A program made the translations under genes and the position numbers. The notes below the pieces were generated by a model. That model ran no database searches. It was not told the DNA's origin and saw only the letters and a program-made list of their open reading frames with translations. Shown piece after piece: positions 25,763 to 34,395 of a stretch of 64,000 bases of DNA; the first letter of the stretch is position 1, and each line of letters starts with the position of its first letter. This stretch comes from Streptomyces violaceoruber (GTDB lineage: Bacteria; Actinomycetota; Actinomycetes; Streptomycetales; Streptomycetaceae), in assembly GCF_033406955.1 (NCBI RefSeq), contig NZ_CP137734.1, positions 8,432,001-8,496,000 on the forward strand, read 5' to 3'.

Positions 25763-26203
25763 ATGTACCGCAACGACGGATTCCGCGAGCTGAACCGACA
25801 GGAGAGCCTCCAGCGGCTGGCCAACGCGCCCGTGGGCCGCATCGTGCACACCCGCGACGCCCTGCCCGCCGTCCTGCCGGTCAACTTCATTCTGGAGGAG
25901 AGCGGTGCCGTGCTGTTGCGCACGTCGGCTTCCTCGGAGCTGGTCCGTGCCGTCGACGGTGCCGTGGTCGCTTTCGAGGCCGACGAAGTCGACGCCGTGA
26001 CGCACTCCGGCTGGAGCGTCGTCGTCACCGGCCTCGCCTCGGTGGTCACCGATCCCGGGGAACACGAGCAACTCGTTCGCACCGGTCCTCGTTCCTGGGT
26101 GCCCTGGCCCGTGGAGGTCTTCGTGCGCATCGCGCCGGACCTGGTCAGCGGCCGGGAGCTGGTCGGCGGCCGCACCCTGTACGGACTGGACCCGCCCACT
26201 TGA
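25763..26203 (+). CDS. PPOX-family flavin-binding protein
   Basis: This 146-residue split-barrel protein is closely related to the one at 8333-8746: APVGRIVHTRDALPAVLPVNF, LVRAVDGAVVAFEADEVDA and GWSVVVTGLASVV. The cofactor is probably FMN or F420; the substrate is unknown. The ATG at 25763 has GGAGAG about 11 bases upstream. The upstream acetyltransferase remnant is in the same frame with no stop between, so a longer fusion protein could be made from an internal ATG at 25499. I regard the short form as the real product. Confidence 0.82.
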   Translation: MYRNDGFRELNRQESLQRLANAPVGRIVHTRDALPAVLPVNFILEESGAVLLRTSASSELVRAVDGAVVAFEADEVDAVTHSGWSVVVTGLASVVTDPGEHEQLVRTGPRSWVPWPVEVFVRIAPDLVSGRELVGGRTLYGLDPPT

Positions 26204-26322
26204 ACCCGCCGTTCACGACAGGCCGCCACGTGCGGGCGGACTCGGAAAGGGTGCGGACATGGGCTGCGTGCACGGCGGTCGACGGGACGACAGGTGCACG
26301 CGGGAGACGCGGACCTCGGTGA

Positions 26323-26727
26323 TCAGTTCCCCGAGCCGGCCCTGATCCGCCACCGCCGGAGCAGAAGGACGGCGATGGCCAGAGCCAGTCCGAGGAGGCC
26401 GTCGCCCGCGTGGTCGGTCCACCGGCGCCGGGAACCGCGAACCCTCTCGTCGGCGGACCCGTGAGCGGAGGATACCCGGAGACGGGGCACCCGGTCGGTC
26501 TCCGGGAGTACTTCGAGGGCGATGCGCTGCCACACGCGCTCGGGCGGAGGCACTGGCAGGTCCGATGCTTCCGCGCCGCGCGCAGCCGTCACCACGCGGG
26601 TCAACCGGAGCAGTTCCTCGCGGCAGCGCGGGCATGACGCGGCATGCCGCAGGGCGCCGACGTCCGCCTCGCCACTGGCGTGACCGAGTGCCAGCTCCAC
26701 CAGGTGCGACGGATGCACGTGACCCAC
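26323..26727 (-). CDS. Anti-sigma factor-like protein with zinc finger (zf-HC2)
   Basis: This 134-residue protein has an N-terminal zinc-binding anti-sigma domain with H-A-A-S-C-P-R-C-R-E-E-L (the HxxxCxxC pattern near residues 32-40) and one C-terminal membrane segment near residues 112-125 (LLGLALAIAVLLL). The design is that of membrane anti-sigma factors that hold ECF sigma factors. The likely partner is LitS, encoded 0.6 kb away on the same strand with a short DUF4397 gene in between. The GTG start at 26725-26727 has AGGAGG five bases upstream. Light could relieve the inhibition, but this is only inference. Confidence 0.72.
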   Translation of the reverse strand: MGHVHPSHLVELALGHASGEADVGALRHAASCPRCREELLRLTRVVTAARGAEASDLPVPPPERVWQRIALEVLPETDRVPRLRVSSAHGSADERVRGSRRRWTDHAGDGLLGLALAIAVLLLRRWRIRAGSGN

Positions 26728-26848
26728 TGCGCCCTCCTGTGTCTCGGGCTTCGTCTTCTCCACGCGGACTGTGTGAGGACGGGGGCCGTCACGGTCGCGC
26801 GGTCCGGCGTGGGCTCCGGCGGCCGGTTCGAGGCGGCGAGGACGGCTG

Positions 26849-27223
26849 TCACCGCGATCGTGCCGGCGTCGCGGCCCGGGCACGCCACCGGTCGGACGAG
26901 TTCGGGGTGGCTGCCGTGCCGCCGGCGCCCGGGTGGACCGCGAGGGGCGTCGAATCGGGATCCCGACCGGCCTCGAAGACCTCGATGTCGTAGGTCCCCG
27001 CGTCGAGGGACCGCGGATCGGTCACCGTGCCGGGCTGGAAGTCGCCGAGTGGTTCGTCGCCGTTGGCGTGGACGTCGACCGTCGTGCCGGGGATACCGTG
27101 GAAGACGGACACCAGGCCCGTGTCCTGCGCCTGCTCGGGAGCAGCCGTGGCGGCGGGTGCGGTCGGGGCCAGGGCACAGGCCCCGGCCGAGCCGGCGACG
27201 GCGATGGTGGTCCGGGACATCAT
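26849..27223 (-). CDS. Short DUF4397 secreted protein, probably truncated
   Basis: The N-terminus is a signal peptide (MMSRTTIAVAGSAGACALA followed by an Ala-rich cleavage region). Then comes the DUF4397 pattern LVSVFHGIPGTTVDVHANGDEPLGDFQPGTV, in two consecutive pieces, and SLDAGTYDIEVFEAG. Most DUF4397 proteins continue for another 100-130 residues with a second copy of the HxxPxxxVDV unit; here the frame ends after 124 residues with a Ser/Arg-rich tail that looks out of frame. Another frame just downstream has AGTIAVTAVLAAS, typical of the missing part, so a deletion or frameshift is likely. It stands between litS and the anti-sigma gene. Confidence 0.65.
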   Translation of the reverse strand: MMSRTTIAVAGSAGACALAPTAPAATAAPEQAQDTGLVSVFHGIPGTTVDVHANGDEPLGDFQPGTVTDPRSLDAGTYDIEVFEAGRDPDSTPLAVHPGAGGTAATPNSSDRWRARAATPARSR

Positions 27224-27331
27224 GGGAATCACCCCTCCGTAGGGAGTTTCCGTCTGCTGGGCGGTCTCGAGGGTGTTTCGCCGGCGACCGGTGCCGTGGA
27301 TGCGCCCCGGGGCGTCTCTGCTCCGGCCCGG

Positions 27332-27940
27332 TCAGACGCACGTGTCATGTGCGGCGCCCGGGCCGACCGCCGTGCGCAGCCGATGCAGGCCGCGGCGGGC
27401 GTGGCTCTTGACCGTGCCCAGGGGAACCCCCGTGCGTTCCGCGATCTGCGCCTGCGTCAGGTCCTCGTAGAAGGCCATGCACAGCACATCCCGCTGGGCC
27501 TGCGGCAATCGGGACAGGGCCTCCACGAGCAGTACGCGGTCGAGTACCTCGTCCGGTGCCGGCTGGACGAGACGGGCGGGCGCGATGTCCTGCCCGGCCG
27601 ACTCGACCAGCGCCAGGCGCCGTGTCCTGGCGGCCAGCGCGTCGACGACCTTCCGACGCGTGATGCCGACGAGCCAGGCGCCGAGTGTGCCCCGCTCGGG
27701 CCGGAAACCGTGCCGCCCGCGCCATGCGCCGACGAAGACCTGCTGAGTCACGTCCTCCGCCTCGTGGGTGTCGCCGAGGGACCGGGTGGCCAGAGTGTGC
27801 ACGAGCGACCCCCAGCGCCGGTAGATGGCCGCGAACGCGTCCTCGTCGGCCTTCACGAGGCCTTGCGCCAGCTCCTCCTCGTACCGCGTCTCCTCCACGG
27901 GCGGGACCGGGGTGGTGGTCGGTCGTGTACGCGTGTTCAT
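27332..27940 (-). CDS. litS: ECF sigma factor, LitS-like
   Basis: This 202-residue extracytoplasmic-function sigma factor has region 2 (about 30-100; FAAIYRRWGSLVHTLATRSLG, shown in part, and EDVTQQVFVGAW) and region 4 (about 130-185; LSRLPQAQRDVLCMAFYEDLTQ in two overlapping parts, and GVPLGTVKSHARRGLHRLR). In S. coelicolor a sigma factor next to litR directs light-induced transcription of the crt genes, and the divergent litR plus crt neighbours here match that layout. The ATG at 27940 has GGAGGAACG upstream. The shared 160-bp region with litR has inverted TGCGTCGT repeats that may control both genes. Confidence 0.88.
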   Translation of the reverse strand: MNTRTRPTTTPVPPVEETRYEEELAQGLVKADEDAFAAIYRRWGSLVHTLATRSLGDTHEAEDVTQQVFVGAWRGRHGFRPERGTLGAWLVGITRRKVVDALAARTRRLALVESAGQDIAPARLVQPAPDEVLDRVLLVEALSRLPQAQRDVLCMAFYEDLTQAQIAERTGVPLGTVKSHARRGLHRLRTAVGPGAAHDTCV

Positions 27941-28055
27941 GCCCGTTCCTCCTGCCGTGCGTCGTACGGGGACGGGAGGGGCCGTCCCCGAGCGGCACGT
28001 CGCCGGTCTGCCCTGCGTGGCTGCCGTGTGCGTGGTCCCAGTGTTGGGTGAGGAA

Positions 28056-28094
28056 ACGACGCAAGCAACATGCGTCGTTTGTGCGTCGTATAGT
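28056..28094 (+). promoter_or_regulatory. litR promoter with inverted and direct TGCGTCGT repeats
   Basis: ACGACGCA (28056-28063) and TGCGTCGT (28071-28078) form a perfect 8-bp inverted repeat with a 7-bp spacer. A second TGCGTCGT begins exactly 11 bp further (28082-28089), one helical turn. It overlaps TATAGT (28089-28094), a strong -10 in this GC-rich DNA. The litR GTG starts 6 bp after the hexamer, so the transcript should be leaderless. Proteins of the CarH/LitR class bind 11-bp-phased repeats; binding by LitR here is inferred. Confidence 0.7.
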
Positions 28095-28100
28095 GAGCAT

Positions 28101-29105
28101 GTGAACGCGTACACGGGAGACGGCGACGAGCCGGTCGACGACGGCGGTCCGCCCCGTGGCGGATTGACCACCGGCGAGGTGGCCCGGCGTCTGGGGGTGG
28201 CGCCCACCACGGTCCGCACGTGGGACCGCCGGTACGGGCTGGGGCCGGACGCGCACGTCGACGGACGGCACCGGCGCTGGACGGCGGCGGACCTGGCGAG
28301 GCTGGAACGGATGTGCGCCCTGACGGCGACCGGGCTGCCACCGGCCGAGGCGGCACGGCTCGCGCGCAGTGAAGAGCGTCCGACGGCGGCCGGAGCCCGA
28401 AACACCGACGCGGCTCGACGTGCTCCCACCGGGCGCCGGAGCCGGGCGGGCAGCGGCCTGCAACTGGGCGACGTACGACAGGAGTGCCGGGGGATCGCGA
28501 GGGCCGCCCTGCGTCTGGACGCCGCCGCCTTGGACGAACTGCTGCTCGCCGCGATCGCCGAACACGGGCTGGTCGCGGCCTGGACCGAGGTGATCGTGCC
28601 GACGCTCCAGGCAGTCGGCCGGAAGTGGGAGACGTCCGGCGAGAAGTACGTCGAGGTCGAGCACTTCCTGTCCTGGCACGTGTCCGGGGCGCTCCGCCGC
28701 GCCGCGCCCCCCGCGGTCGAGGACCGTCCCGGTTCCACCACGGTGCTCGCCTGTGTACCGGGGGAGAACCACACTCTGCCGTTGGAGGTACTGTCCGCGG
28801 CACTCACGGAGCGAGGCGTCCCGGTGCGGATGTTCGGCGGTGCGCTGCCCGTCGAGTCGCTCGTCGCGGCGGTGCGCAGGACCGGGCCCGCCGCGGTGGG
28901 GCTGTGGTCGCAGTCCCGCACCACCGCCAGCCGGCCGCTGGCCCAGCACGTGGCCGCCATGGAGTGGGGAGTGCGCGGGGCCCGGCGCCGGCCCGTCGTC
29001 CTGACCCTGGGCCCTGGATGGGCGGGCCAGGCGGTGGCCGGTCTGGCGCGTCCGTCGGGGCTTGCCGAGGCGGTCGCCGCTCTGGAGCCGTCGGTGTACC
29101 CGTGA
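28101..29105 (+). CDS. litR: LitR-like MerR regulator with B12-binding-type domain
   Basis: This 334-residue light-responsive repressor candidate has an N-terminal MerR helix-turn-helix (LTTGEVARRLGVAPTTVRTW, then RRYGL) and a C-terminal cobalamin-binding module. In the helical cap, GRKWETSGEKYVEVEHFLS resembles the W-x9-EH signature of CarH, although the spacing here is ten residues. PGENHTLPLEVL is close to the E-x-H-x-x-G loop that holds the lower axial His; the Gly is Pro here. CarH-type proteins release DNA when light breaks the adenosylcobalamin bond. It is divergent from litS, and the repeat-rich promoter suggests autoregulation. Confidence 0.88.
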   Translation: MNAYTGDGDEPVDDGGPPRGGLTTGEVARRLGVAPTTVRTWDRRYGLGPDAHVDGRHRRWTAADLARLERMCALTATGLPPAEAARLARSEERPTAAGARNTDAARRAPTGRRSRAGSGLQLGDVRQECRGIARAALRLDAAALDELLLAAIAEHGLVAAWTEVIVPTLQAVGRKWETSGEKYVEVEHFLSWHVSGALRRAAPPAVEDRPGSTTVLACVPGENHTLPLEVLSAALTERGVPVRMFGGALPVESLVAAVRRTGPAAVGLWSQSRTTASRPLAQHVAAMEWGVRGARRRPVVLTLGPGWAGQAVAGLARPSGLAEAVAALEPSVYP

Positions 29106-29339
29106 GGTGTTGTCGTCCGGCCGTCCTTGGTCGTGGCGCCTGGGCATGGGCCGGGGGACGTGGTCCGCTGACCCGGTGGTCGTGGCCCGGTCGTCGGCCG
29201 GCGGGAGTTTCCCCGCACTCGCACCGGCTTCCGGCCCCCGACCGTGCCGACCGGTCCGGGGCACCGGCCGGGGCGGAGAGGCCGACCGGCCGGCCTTTGC
29301 CCCTGGGCATCACGGACGTGACGTCGAGTGAGGAGACAT

Positions 29340-30590
29340 ATGAGCGACGGACAACGCCGGGCAGCGGACGCGGTCGTCGTCGGCGCGGGTCTGGCCGGCC
29401 TGGCGTGCGCCCTCGACCTGTGCCGCGCCGGATGGCGGGTGGCACTGCTGGAGGCCTCCGACGGTGTCGGCGGCCGGATGCGCACGGACCGGCGGGACGG
29501 ATTCCTGCTGGACCGCGGGTTCCAGGTGTTCAACACCTCCTATCCGCAGGTGAAGCGGCGCATGGAGCTGAAGAGTCTGCGACTGAGGCCGTTCACGGCG
29601 GGTGTCGTCGCCCACACGTCGAACGGGCCCGTCCGCCTCGCCGATCCGACCAGGGAGCCCCGCGCGGCGGGGACGCTGCTGCCGGGGCGGGCTCTGCCGG
29701 CCCGCGATCTGGCCGCGCTGGCGGCACTCACCGCACGGGACGCCGTTCTGCCCGTGGCCGTCACCCGACGGCGCCGGGACCGTCCCACTTCGGCGGCCCT
29801 GTCCCGGGTGGGACTGTCGGACGCGGCGATCGCCGGCATCCTGCGGCCGTTCCTGTCCGGCGTCTTCCTGGAGGACCGGCTGGAGACCTCAGCCCGGTTC
29901 TTCCACCTGGTCTGGCGGAGCATGGTCCGAGGGTCCCTGTGCCTGCCGGCGGAGGGCATCGGCGCCGTACCGGCCCAGCTGGCCGACGGCCTGCCCGACG
30001 GCGTCCTGCGCCTGGGCACGCCCGTCGCGGAGATCACGGACGCCGGAGTACTGCTCGGGGACGGCGGCGAGGTGCCGGCCCGGGTCGTCGTGGTGGCGAC
30101 GGACCCGGCGACCGCCGCCGGGCTGCTCCCGGACCTGACCGTCCCGGACACCCGCACCGTCACCACCTACTACCACGCCACCGACAGCCCGCCGACGGCC
30201 GAACCGATCCTCACGGTGGACAGCACCGGAGCCGTCCTGAACACGTGCGTCCTCAGCCAGGTCGCTCCCACGTACGCGCCCCCCGGCACCGGACTGGTCT
30301 CCACTTCCGTACTGGGCACGGACCCGCCCGGCAGGGGACAGGCGGTGCTCCGGCGGCTGGCCGAGCTGTACGGCACCGACACGAGCGGGTGGGAGCAGGT
30401 CGCGGCCCGCACGGTCGACGGCGCGCTGCCGGCGATGCTTCCCCCCTGGCCGCTGAGCCGCACCACCCGCATCGGCTCCGGCCGGTACGTGTGCGGAGAC
30501 CACCGGGCGACCGGCTCCGTACAGGGCGCGCTGGCCTCGGGCACGCGCGCGGCGCGGGAGGTTCGGGCCGACCGGGAACCGCAGAGGTGA
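29340..30590 (+). CDS. litQ: FAD-dependent oxidoreductase, LitQ-like (amine oxidase / carotene desaturase superfamily)
   Basis: This 416-residue flavoprotein has an N-terminal FAD site VVVGAGLAGLACALDL with ERDG-like EASDGVGGRMRT. The C-terminal FAD contact is YVCGDHRATGSVQGALASG. It resembles protoporphyrinogen-oxidase or phytoene-desaturase-like proteins. In S. coelicolor a similar gene follows litR, but its reaction is unclear to me. The ATG at 29340 has TGAGGAG upstream. A weak palindrome GAGGCCGACCGGCCGG at 29278-29293 is the only DevR-like sequence near a gene of the light island. About 270 bp without a recognizable gene separate it from crtY. Confidence 0.78.
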   Translation: MSDGQRRAADAVVVGAGLAGLACALDLCRAGWRVALLEASDGVGGRMRTDRRDGFLLDRGFQVFNTSYPQVKRRMELKSLRLRPFTAGVVAHTSNGPVRLADPTREPRAAGTLLPGRALPARDLAALAALTARDAVLPVAVTRRRRDRPTSAALSRVGLSDAAIAGILRPFLSGVFLEDRLETSARFFHLVWRSMVRGSLCLPAEGIGAVPAQLADGLPDGVLRLGTPVAEITDAGVLLGDGGEVPARVVVVATDPATAAGLLPDLTVPDTRTVTTYYHATDSPPTAEPILTVDSTGAVLNTCVLSQVAPTYAPPGTGLVSTSVLGTDPPGRGQAVLRRLAELYGTDTSGWEQVAARTVDGALPAMLPPWPLSRTTRIGSGRYVCGDHRATGSVQGALASGTRAAREVRADREPQR

Positions 30591-30860
30591 GGCCGATGAC
30601 GAAGTCGTGCCCGGCCGCATCCAAGGACGGCCTCGGTCCCGAAGCCAGGGCGACCGGACGGACCCGCCGTCCGTACGAGGGGTGAAGCGTGGAACCGAAG
30701 CGTGTGCGTGTCCCGGTGGCAGGCGCCGCACGGGCCTGCGGCGCGGCCGCGAAGGCCGGTGACGGGGTGGTGGGGTACTGATGGAGGCCGACCGCCCGAC
30801 GCCCGCCGAGCCGCCGCACCCGGGTCCCGACGGAAGCCCGGTCGTCGAACGGCGACTGTG

Positions 30861-32078
30861 GTGACACCCCGTTCCGCCCAGGACTCCGACGTGCTCGTCA
30901 TCGGTGGCGGTGCGGCCGGACTCAGCCTCGCCCACCGGCTGACGGAGAACGGCACGGCCCCTGCCGTGACCCTGATCGAGCCGCCGGACGGTCCGCTGCG
31001 CCCCGCGGAGCGCACCTGGTGCTACTGGGGGGCGGCCGCCGACGGCCTGGAAGAGGCGGTCGGCGCGTCCTGGTCCGTGCTGCGTCTGCACGGCGCCGAC
31101 GGCGGGTCGGTCACCGTCGATCCGGCCCCGTTCACCTACCGCATGGTGCGTTCCGCCGACTTCGAGCGGATGGTCCACGGCCGCCTGGCCCGCACGGACG
31201 GTGCGCGCCTTCTGCGGGGTACGGCGGAATCGGTTCGCGCCGTGCCCGCGGGCACGGAGGTCCGCTGCACGCTGCCCGGAGGCCGGCCGCTGACGCTGTA
31301 CGCCCGGCGGGTCTTCGACTCACGGCCGCTTCCCGAGCTGCCGCCGGCGCGTACGTGTCTGCTGCAGCACTTCCGCGGCTGGTTCGTACACACCCGCACC
31401 GACCGGTTCGACCCGGCGGTCGCGGACCTGATGGACTTCCGCGTGCCCCAGCCGACCCACGGACTCGCCTTCGGCTACGTCCTGCCGCTGGCGCCGGACC
31501 GGGCGCTCGTGGAGTACACCGAGTTCTCCCGCGCCCCGCTGACCACCGAGGAATACGAGTCGGCACTCGGGCGCTACTGCCGCGACATCCTCGGACTGGG
31601 CGAACTCACCGTGGAACGGACGGAACAAGGCGTCATCCCCATGACCGACGCCCGCTTCCCGGGACGTGCCGGGCCGGCCGTGTACCGCATCGGGACCGCG
31701 GGCGGTGCCACTCGCCCCGCCACCGGCTACACGTTCGCCGCGGTGCAACGGCACAGCGGAGCCATCGCCGCCGCCCTGCGGGACGGCCACGACCGCGTCC
31801 CGGCACCGCACGGGCGACGGGCGCGGGCCATGGACGCGGTCCTGCTGCGTGCGCTGGACACCGGTCGCATCGACGGACCGCGCTTCTTCACCGACCTGTT
31901 CCGCCGGGTCCCGGCCGAGCGCCTGCTGAGGTTCCTCGACGGCACGACCTCCCTCCGGGAGGAGTGGGGCATCGGGTTGCGCACTCCCGTCCGGCCGATG
32001 CTGCGCACCGCGGCCGAAGTGCCCTTCCTGCCACGCCGGTCCCAGCCCCTCGCCCGAACCGGAGGGAACAACCGATGA
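30861..32078 (+). CDS. crtY: Lycopene beta-cyclase CrtY
   Basis: This 405-residue flavoprotein closes both ends of lycopene to give beta-carotene. It has the dinucleotide site VLVIGGGAAGLSLAHRL, the cyclase marker PAERTWCYWG near residue 50, HFRGWFV near residue 172 and the C-terminal GGATRPATGYTFAAVQRHS. I chose the GTG at 30861; the preceding GTG at 30858 is equally possible and no strong ribosome site is seen. The preceding 270 bp hold its promoter region with no gene I recognize. Its stop overlaps the crtT start by 4 bp. Confidence 0.93.
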   Translation: MTPRSAQDSDVLVIGGGAAGLSLAHRLTENGTAPAVTLIEPPDGPLRPAERTWCYWGAAADGLEEAVGASWSVLRLHGADGGSVTVDPAPFTYRMVRSADFERMVHGRLARTDGARLLRGTAESVRAVPAGTEVRCTLPGGRPLTLYARRVFDSRPLPELPPARTCLLQHFRGWFVHTRTDRFDPAVADLMDFRVPQPTHGLAFGYVLPLAPDRALVEYTEFSRAPLTTEEYESALGRYCRDILGLGELTVERTEQGVIPMTDARFPGRAGPAVYRIGTAGGATRPATGYTFAAVQRHSGAIAAALRDGHDRVPAPHGRRARAMDAVLLRALDTGRIDGPRFFTDLFRRVPAERLLRFLDGTTSLREEWGIGLRTPVRPMLRTAAEVPFLPRRSQPLARTGGNNR

Positions 32079-32815
32079 CACTCCTGCGCGACCACGACCT
32101 GGCCCGCGCCTTCGACCACGCTTCCCACACCTACGACGGCCTCACGGCCCTGAACCCCGGCTACCGCACGGGCCTCCTGCGTTCCGCCCGCCGTCTCGCG
32201 CTCCCCGCCGACGGAGCCGGACTGCATCTGCTCGACCTCGGGTGCGGTACCGGCGCCTCCACCCGGGCCCTCCTCAGGGCCGCGCCACGAGCCCGGATCA
32301 CGGCCGTGGACGCCTCCGCGGGCATGCTGCGCCGAGCACTGGTCAAACCGTGGCCCGCCCGCGTGCGCTTCCTCCACCTGACCGCCGAGGAGTTCGCCAC
32401 GACCCGTGAGGACGAAGGCCCCTTCGACGCCGTCTTCGCCGCCTACCTGTTCCGCAACGTCACCGACCCGGACGCGGTCCTGCGGGCCGTCCGGCAACTC
32501 CTGAGGCCGGGCGGACGCTTCGCCGCCCACGAGTACAGCCTCAGCGGCTCGCCGGGGCACCGGGCCCTGTGGTCGGCGGTGTGCCGCGGAGTCGTCATCC
32601 CCGCGGGCACCCTCACCGGCGACCGCTCCCTCTACCGCCACCTCCGGCGCAGCGTCGTCGCCTTCGACACCGCCCCCGAATTCGCCGCCCGGCTGACGCG
32701 GGCCGGCCTGACCTCGGTGCGCGTCGCCCCCGTCGCCGGATGGCAGACGGGCATCGTGCACACCTTCCTCGCCCGCAACGGCAACCCCACCACGACAGAG
32801 GAGCGCGTCCTGTGA
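32075..32815 (+). CDS. crtT: Carotenoid cluster methyltransferase CrtT
   Basis: This 246-residue SAM-dependent methyltransferase of the UbiE/COQ5-like class has motif I LLDLGCGTGASTRALL near residue 50 and a motif-II-like region PFDAVFAAYLFRNVTDPDAVL near residue 115. Its place between crtY and crtU is that of crtT in Streptomyces griseus and S. coelicolor isorenieratene clusters; its exact substrate there is uncertain. The ATG overlaps the crtY stop, with GGAGGGA upstream. The stop overlaps the crtU GTG. Confidence 0.85.
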   Translation: MTLLRDHDLARAFDHASHTYDGLTALNPGYRTGLLRSARRLALPADGAGLHLLDLGCGTGASTRALLRAAPRARITAVDASAGMLRRALVKPWPARVRFLHLTAEEFATTREDEGPFDAVFAAYLFRNVTDPDAVLRAVRQLLRPGGRFAAHEYSLSGSPGHRALWSAVCRGVVIPAGTLTGDRSLYRHLRRSVVAFDTAPEFAARLTRAGLTSVRVAPVAGWQTGIVHTFLARNGNPTTTEERVL

Positions 32816-34380
32816 CCGTCCGCCGCACCGCCGCCGCCCGACGGGGCCGCGACCGCAAGGCCGAGATCGTCTTCCCCGCACCCGGTGCGGACCGATTCGG
32901 ACGCGGTGACGAGCCGTCCGTCGCGGTGATCGGCGGCGGGATCGCCGGTCTGGCCGCGGCCACCCTCATGGCCGAACGCGGCGCCCGCGTGACGCTGTAC
33001 GAGAAGGAGGACGCGGTCGGCGGCAGGCTCTCCGGCCGGCGCACCACCCTGGCCGACGGCAGCGCCGTGACCATGACCCGCGGGTTCCACGCCTTCTTCC
33101 GCCAGTACTACAACCTCCGCGGACTGCTCCGCCGTACCGACCCCGGCCTGGACCGCCTCACCCCGCTGCCCGACTACCCCTTGCGGCACAGCGGTGGCCT
33201 GACCGACGGCTTCGCCCGCGTCCCGCGGACCCCGCCCCTCAGCGCGATCGGATTCGTCGCCCTCAGCCCCACCTTCGGATGGCGCGACCTCGCCGCGATG
33301 GACCCGCGGGCCGCCCTGCCGCTCCTCGACGTGCGCGTGCCCCAGGTGTACGAACGCTTCGACGGCGTCACCGCCACCGCGTTCCTGGAGAGCGTGCGCT
33401 TCCCCGAAGCGGCGCACCACCTGGCCTTCGAGGTGTTCTCCCGCAGCTTTTTCGCCGATCCGCGCCGGCTGTCCGCCGCGGAACTGCTGCTGATGTTCCA
33501 CATCTACTTCCTCGGATCGTCCGAGGGCCTGCTCTTCGACGTGCCGGTCGAACCCTTCCCCCAGGCACTGTGGAACCCACTGGGCGCCTACCTCCGACGC
33601 CTCGGAGCCGACGTGCGCACCGGCACCCCGGTGCACGGGGTCCTTCCCCGCGCCGACGGGGGAGCGGACGTGCTCACGGACACCGGTGCCGACCGTCACC
33701 AGGCGGTGGTGCTGGCCCTCGACTCCGCGGGGCTGCGGCAGACCGTCGCGGCGTCACCCGGCCTGGGCACCGACACCTGGCGAGACGGCATCGCCGCCCT
33801 GCGCACCGCGCCGCCGTTCCTCGTCTCGCGGCTCTGGCTCGACCGGCCGGTCGACGCCGACCGGCCCGGGTTCCTCGGCACCAGCGGCTACGGCGGACTG
33901 GACAACGTCAGCGTCCTGGAGCGGTACGAGGGCGAGGCCGCCCGCTGGGCCGCGTGGACCGGGGGATCCGTCGTGGAACTGCACGCCTACGCCGTGGACC
34001 CGGCGGCCGAACCGAAGGAGGTGCAGGACGAGCTCGTCGACCGGCTGCACCAGGTGTACCCGGAGACCCGCGAGGCCCGCGTCGTCGACGCCCGGCACGA
34101 ATGGCGCGCGGACTGCCCGATGTTCGAGGTCGGTTCCCACCGGCGGCGCCCCACCGTGCGTACCCCGCATCCCTGGCTGACCCTGGCCGGCGACGGAATC
34201 CGCTGCGACCTGCCCGTCGCCCTCATGGAACGAGCCGCCACCACCGGCTTCCTGGCCGCGAACGCCCTGCTCGCCGACCGGGGAGTGCGTGGTCAGGTCC
34301 TGTGGACGGTCCCCCGGACGGGTCGTTCACCCGTGCTCCGAGCGTTCGGAGCCGTCGCGGGGCACCGCTCGGCTCCCTGA
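32812..34380 (+). CDS. crtU: CrtU, carotene desaturase/methyltransferase (isorenieratene synthase type)
   Basis: This 522-residue FAD enzyme converts beta-carotene end rings to aromatic phi-rings, giving isorenieratene. The FAD motif is VAVIGGGIAGLAAATLMAE near residue 37 with YEKEDAVGGRLSGRRT. Typical features are TRGFHAFFRQYYNLR near residue 85, FSRSFFADPRRLSAAELL near residue 209 and the C-terminal LTLAGDGIRCDLPVALMERA. It is normal in length for CrtU. The GTG start (32812) overlaps the crtT stop by 4 bp and follows AGAGGAG. With crtY and crtT it forms the second crt operon, convergent with crtEIBV. Confidence 0.93.
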   Translation: MTVRRTAAARRGRDRKAEIVFPAPGADRFGRGDEPSVAVIGGGIAGLAAATLMAERGARVTLYEKEDAVGGRLSGRRTTLADGSAVTMTRGFHAFFRQYYNLRGLLRRTDPGLDRLTPLPDYPLRHSGGLTDGFARVPRTPPLSAIGFVALSPTFGWRDLAAMDPRAALPLLDVRVPQVYERFDGVTATAFLESVRFPEAAHHLAFEVFSRSFFADPRRLSAAELLLMFHIYFLGSSEGLLFDVPVEPFPQALWNPLGAYLRRLGADVRTGTPVHGVLPRADGGADVLTDTGADRHQAVVLALDSAGLRQTVAASPGLGTDTWRDGIAALRTAPPFLVSRLWLDRPVDADRPGFLGTSGYGGLDNVSVLERYEGEAARWAAWTGGSVVELHAYAVDPAAEPKEVQDELVDRLHQVYPETREARVVDARHEWRADCPMFEVGSHRRRPTVRTPHPWLTLAGDGIRCDLPVALMERAATTGFLAANALLADRGVRGQVLWTVPRTGRSPVLRAFGAVAGHRSAP

Positions 34381-34395
34381 CCGGCGCCCGCGTCC

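Noticed and set aside
28978..29339. DevR-like palindrome at 29278 as proof that litQ is in the dormancy regulon
   Set aside because: Only the central GGCCGACCGGCC is matched and the outer bases differ. No -10 lies at the expected distance. A chance match is likely in such GC-rich DNA.
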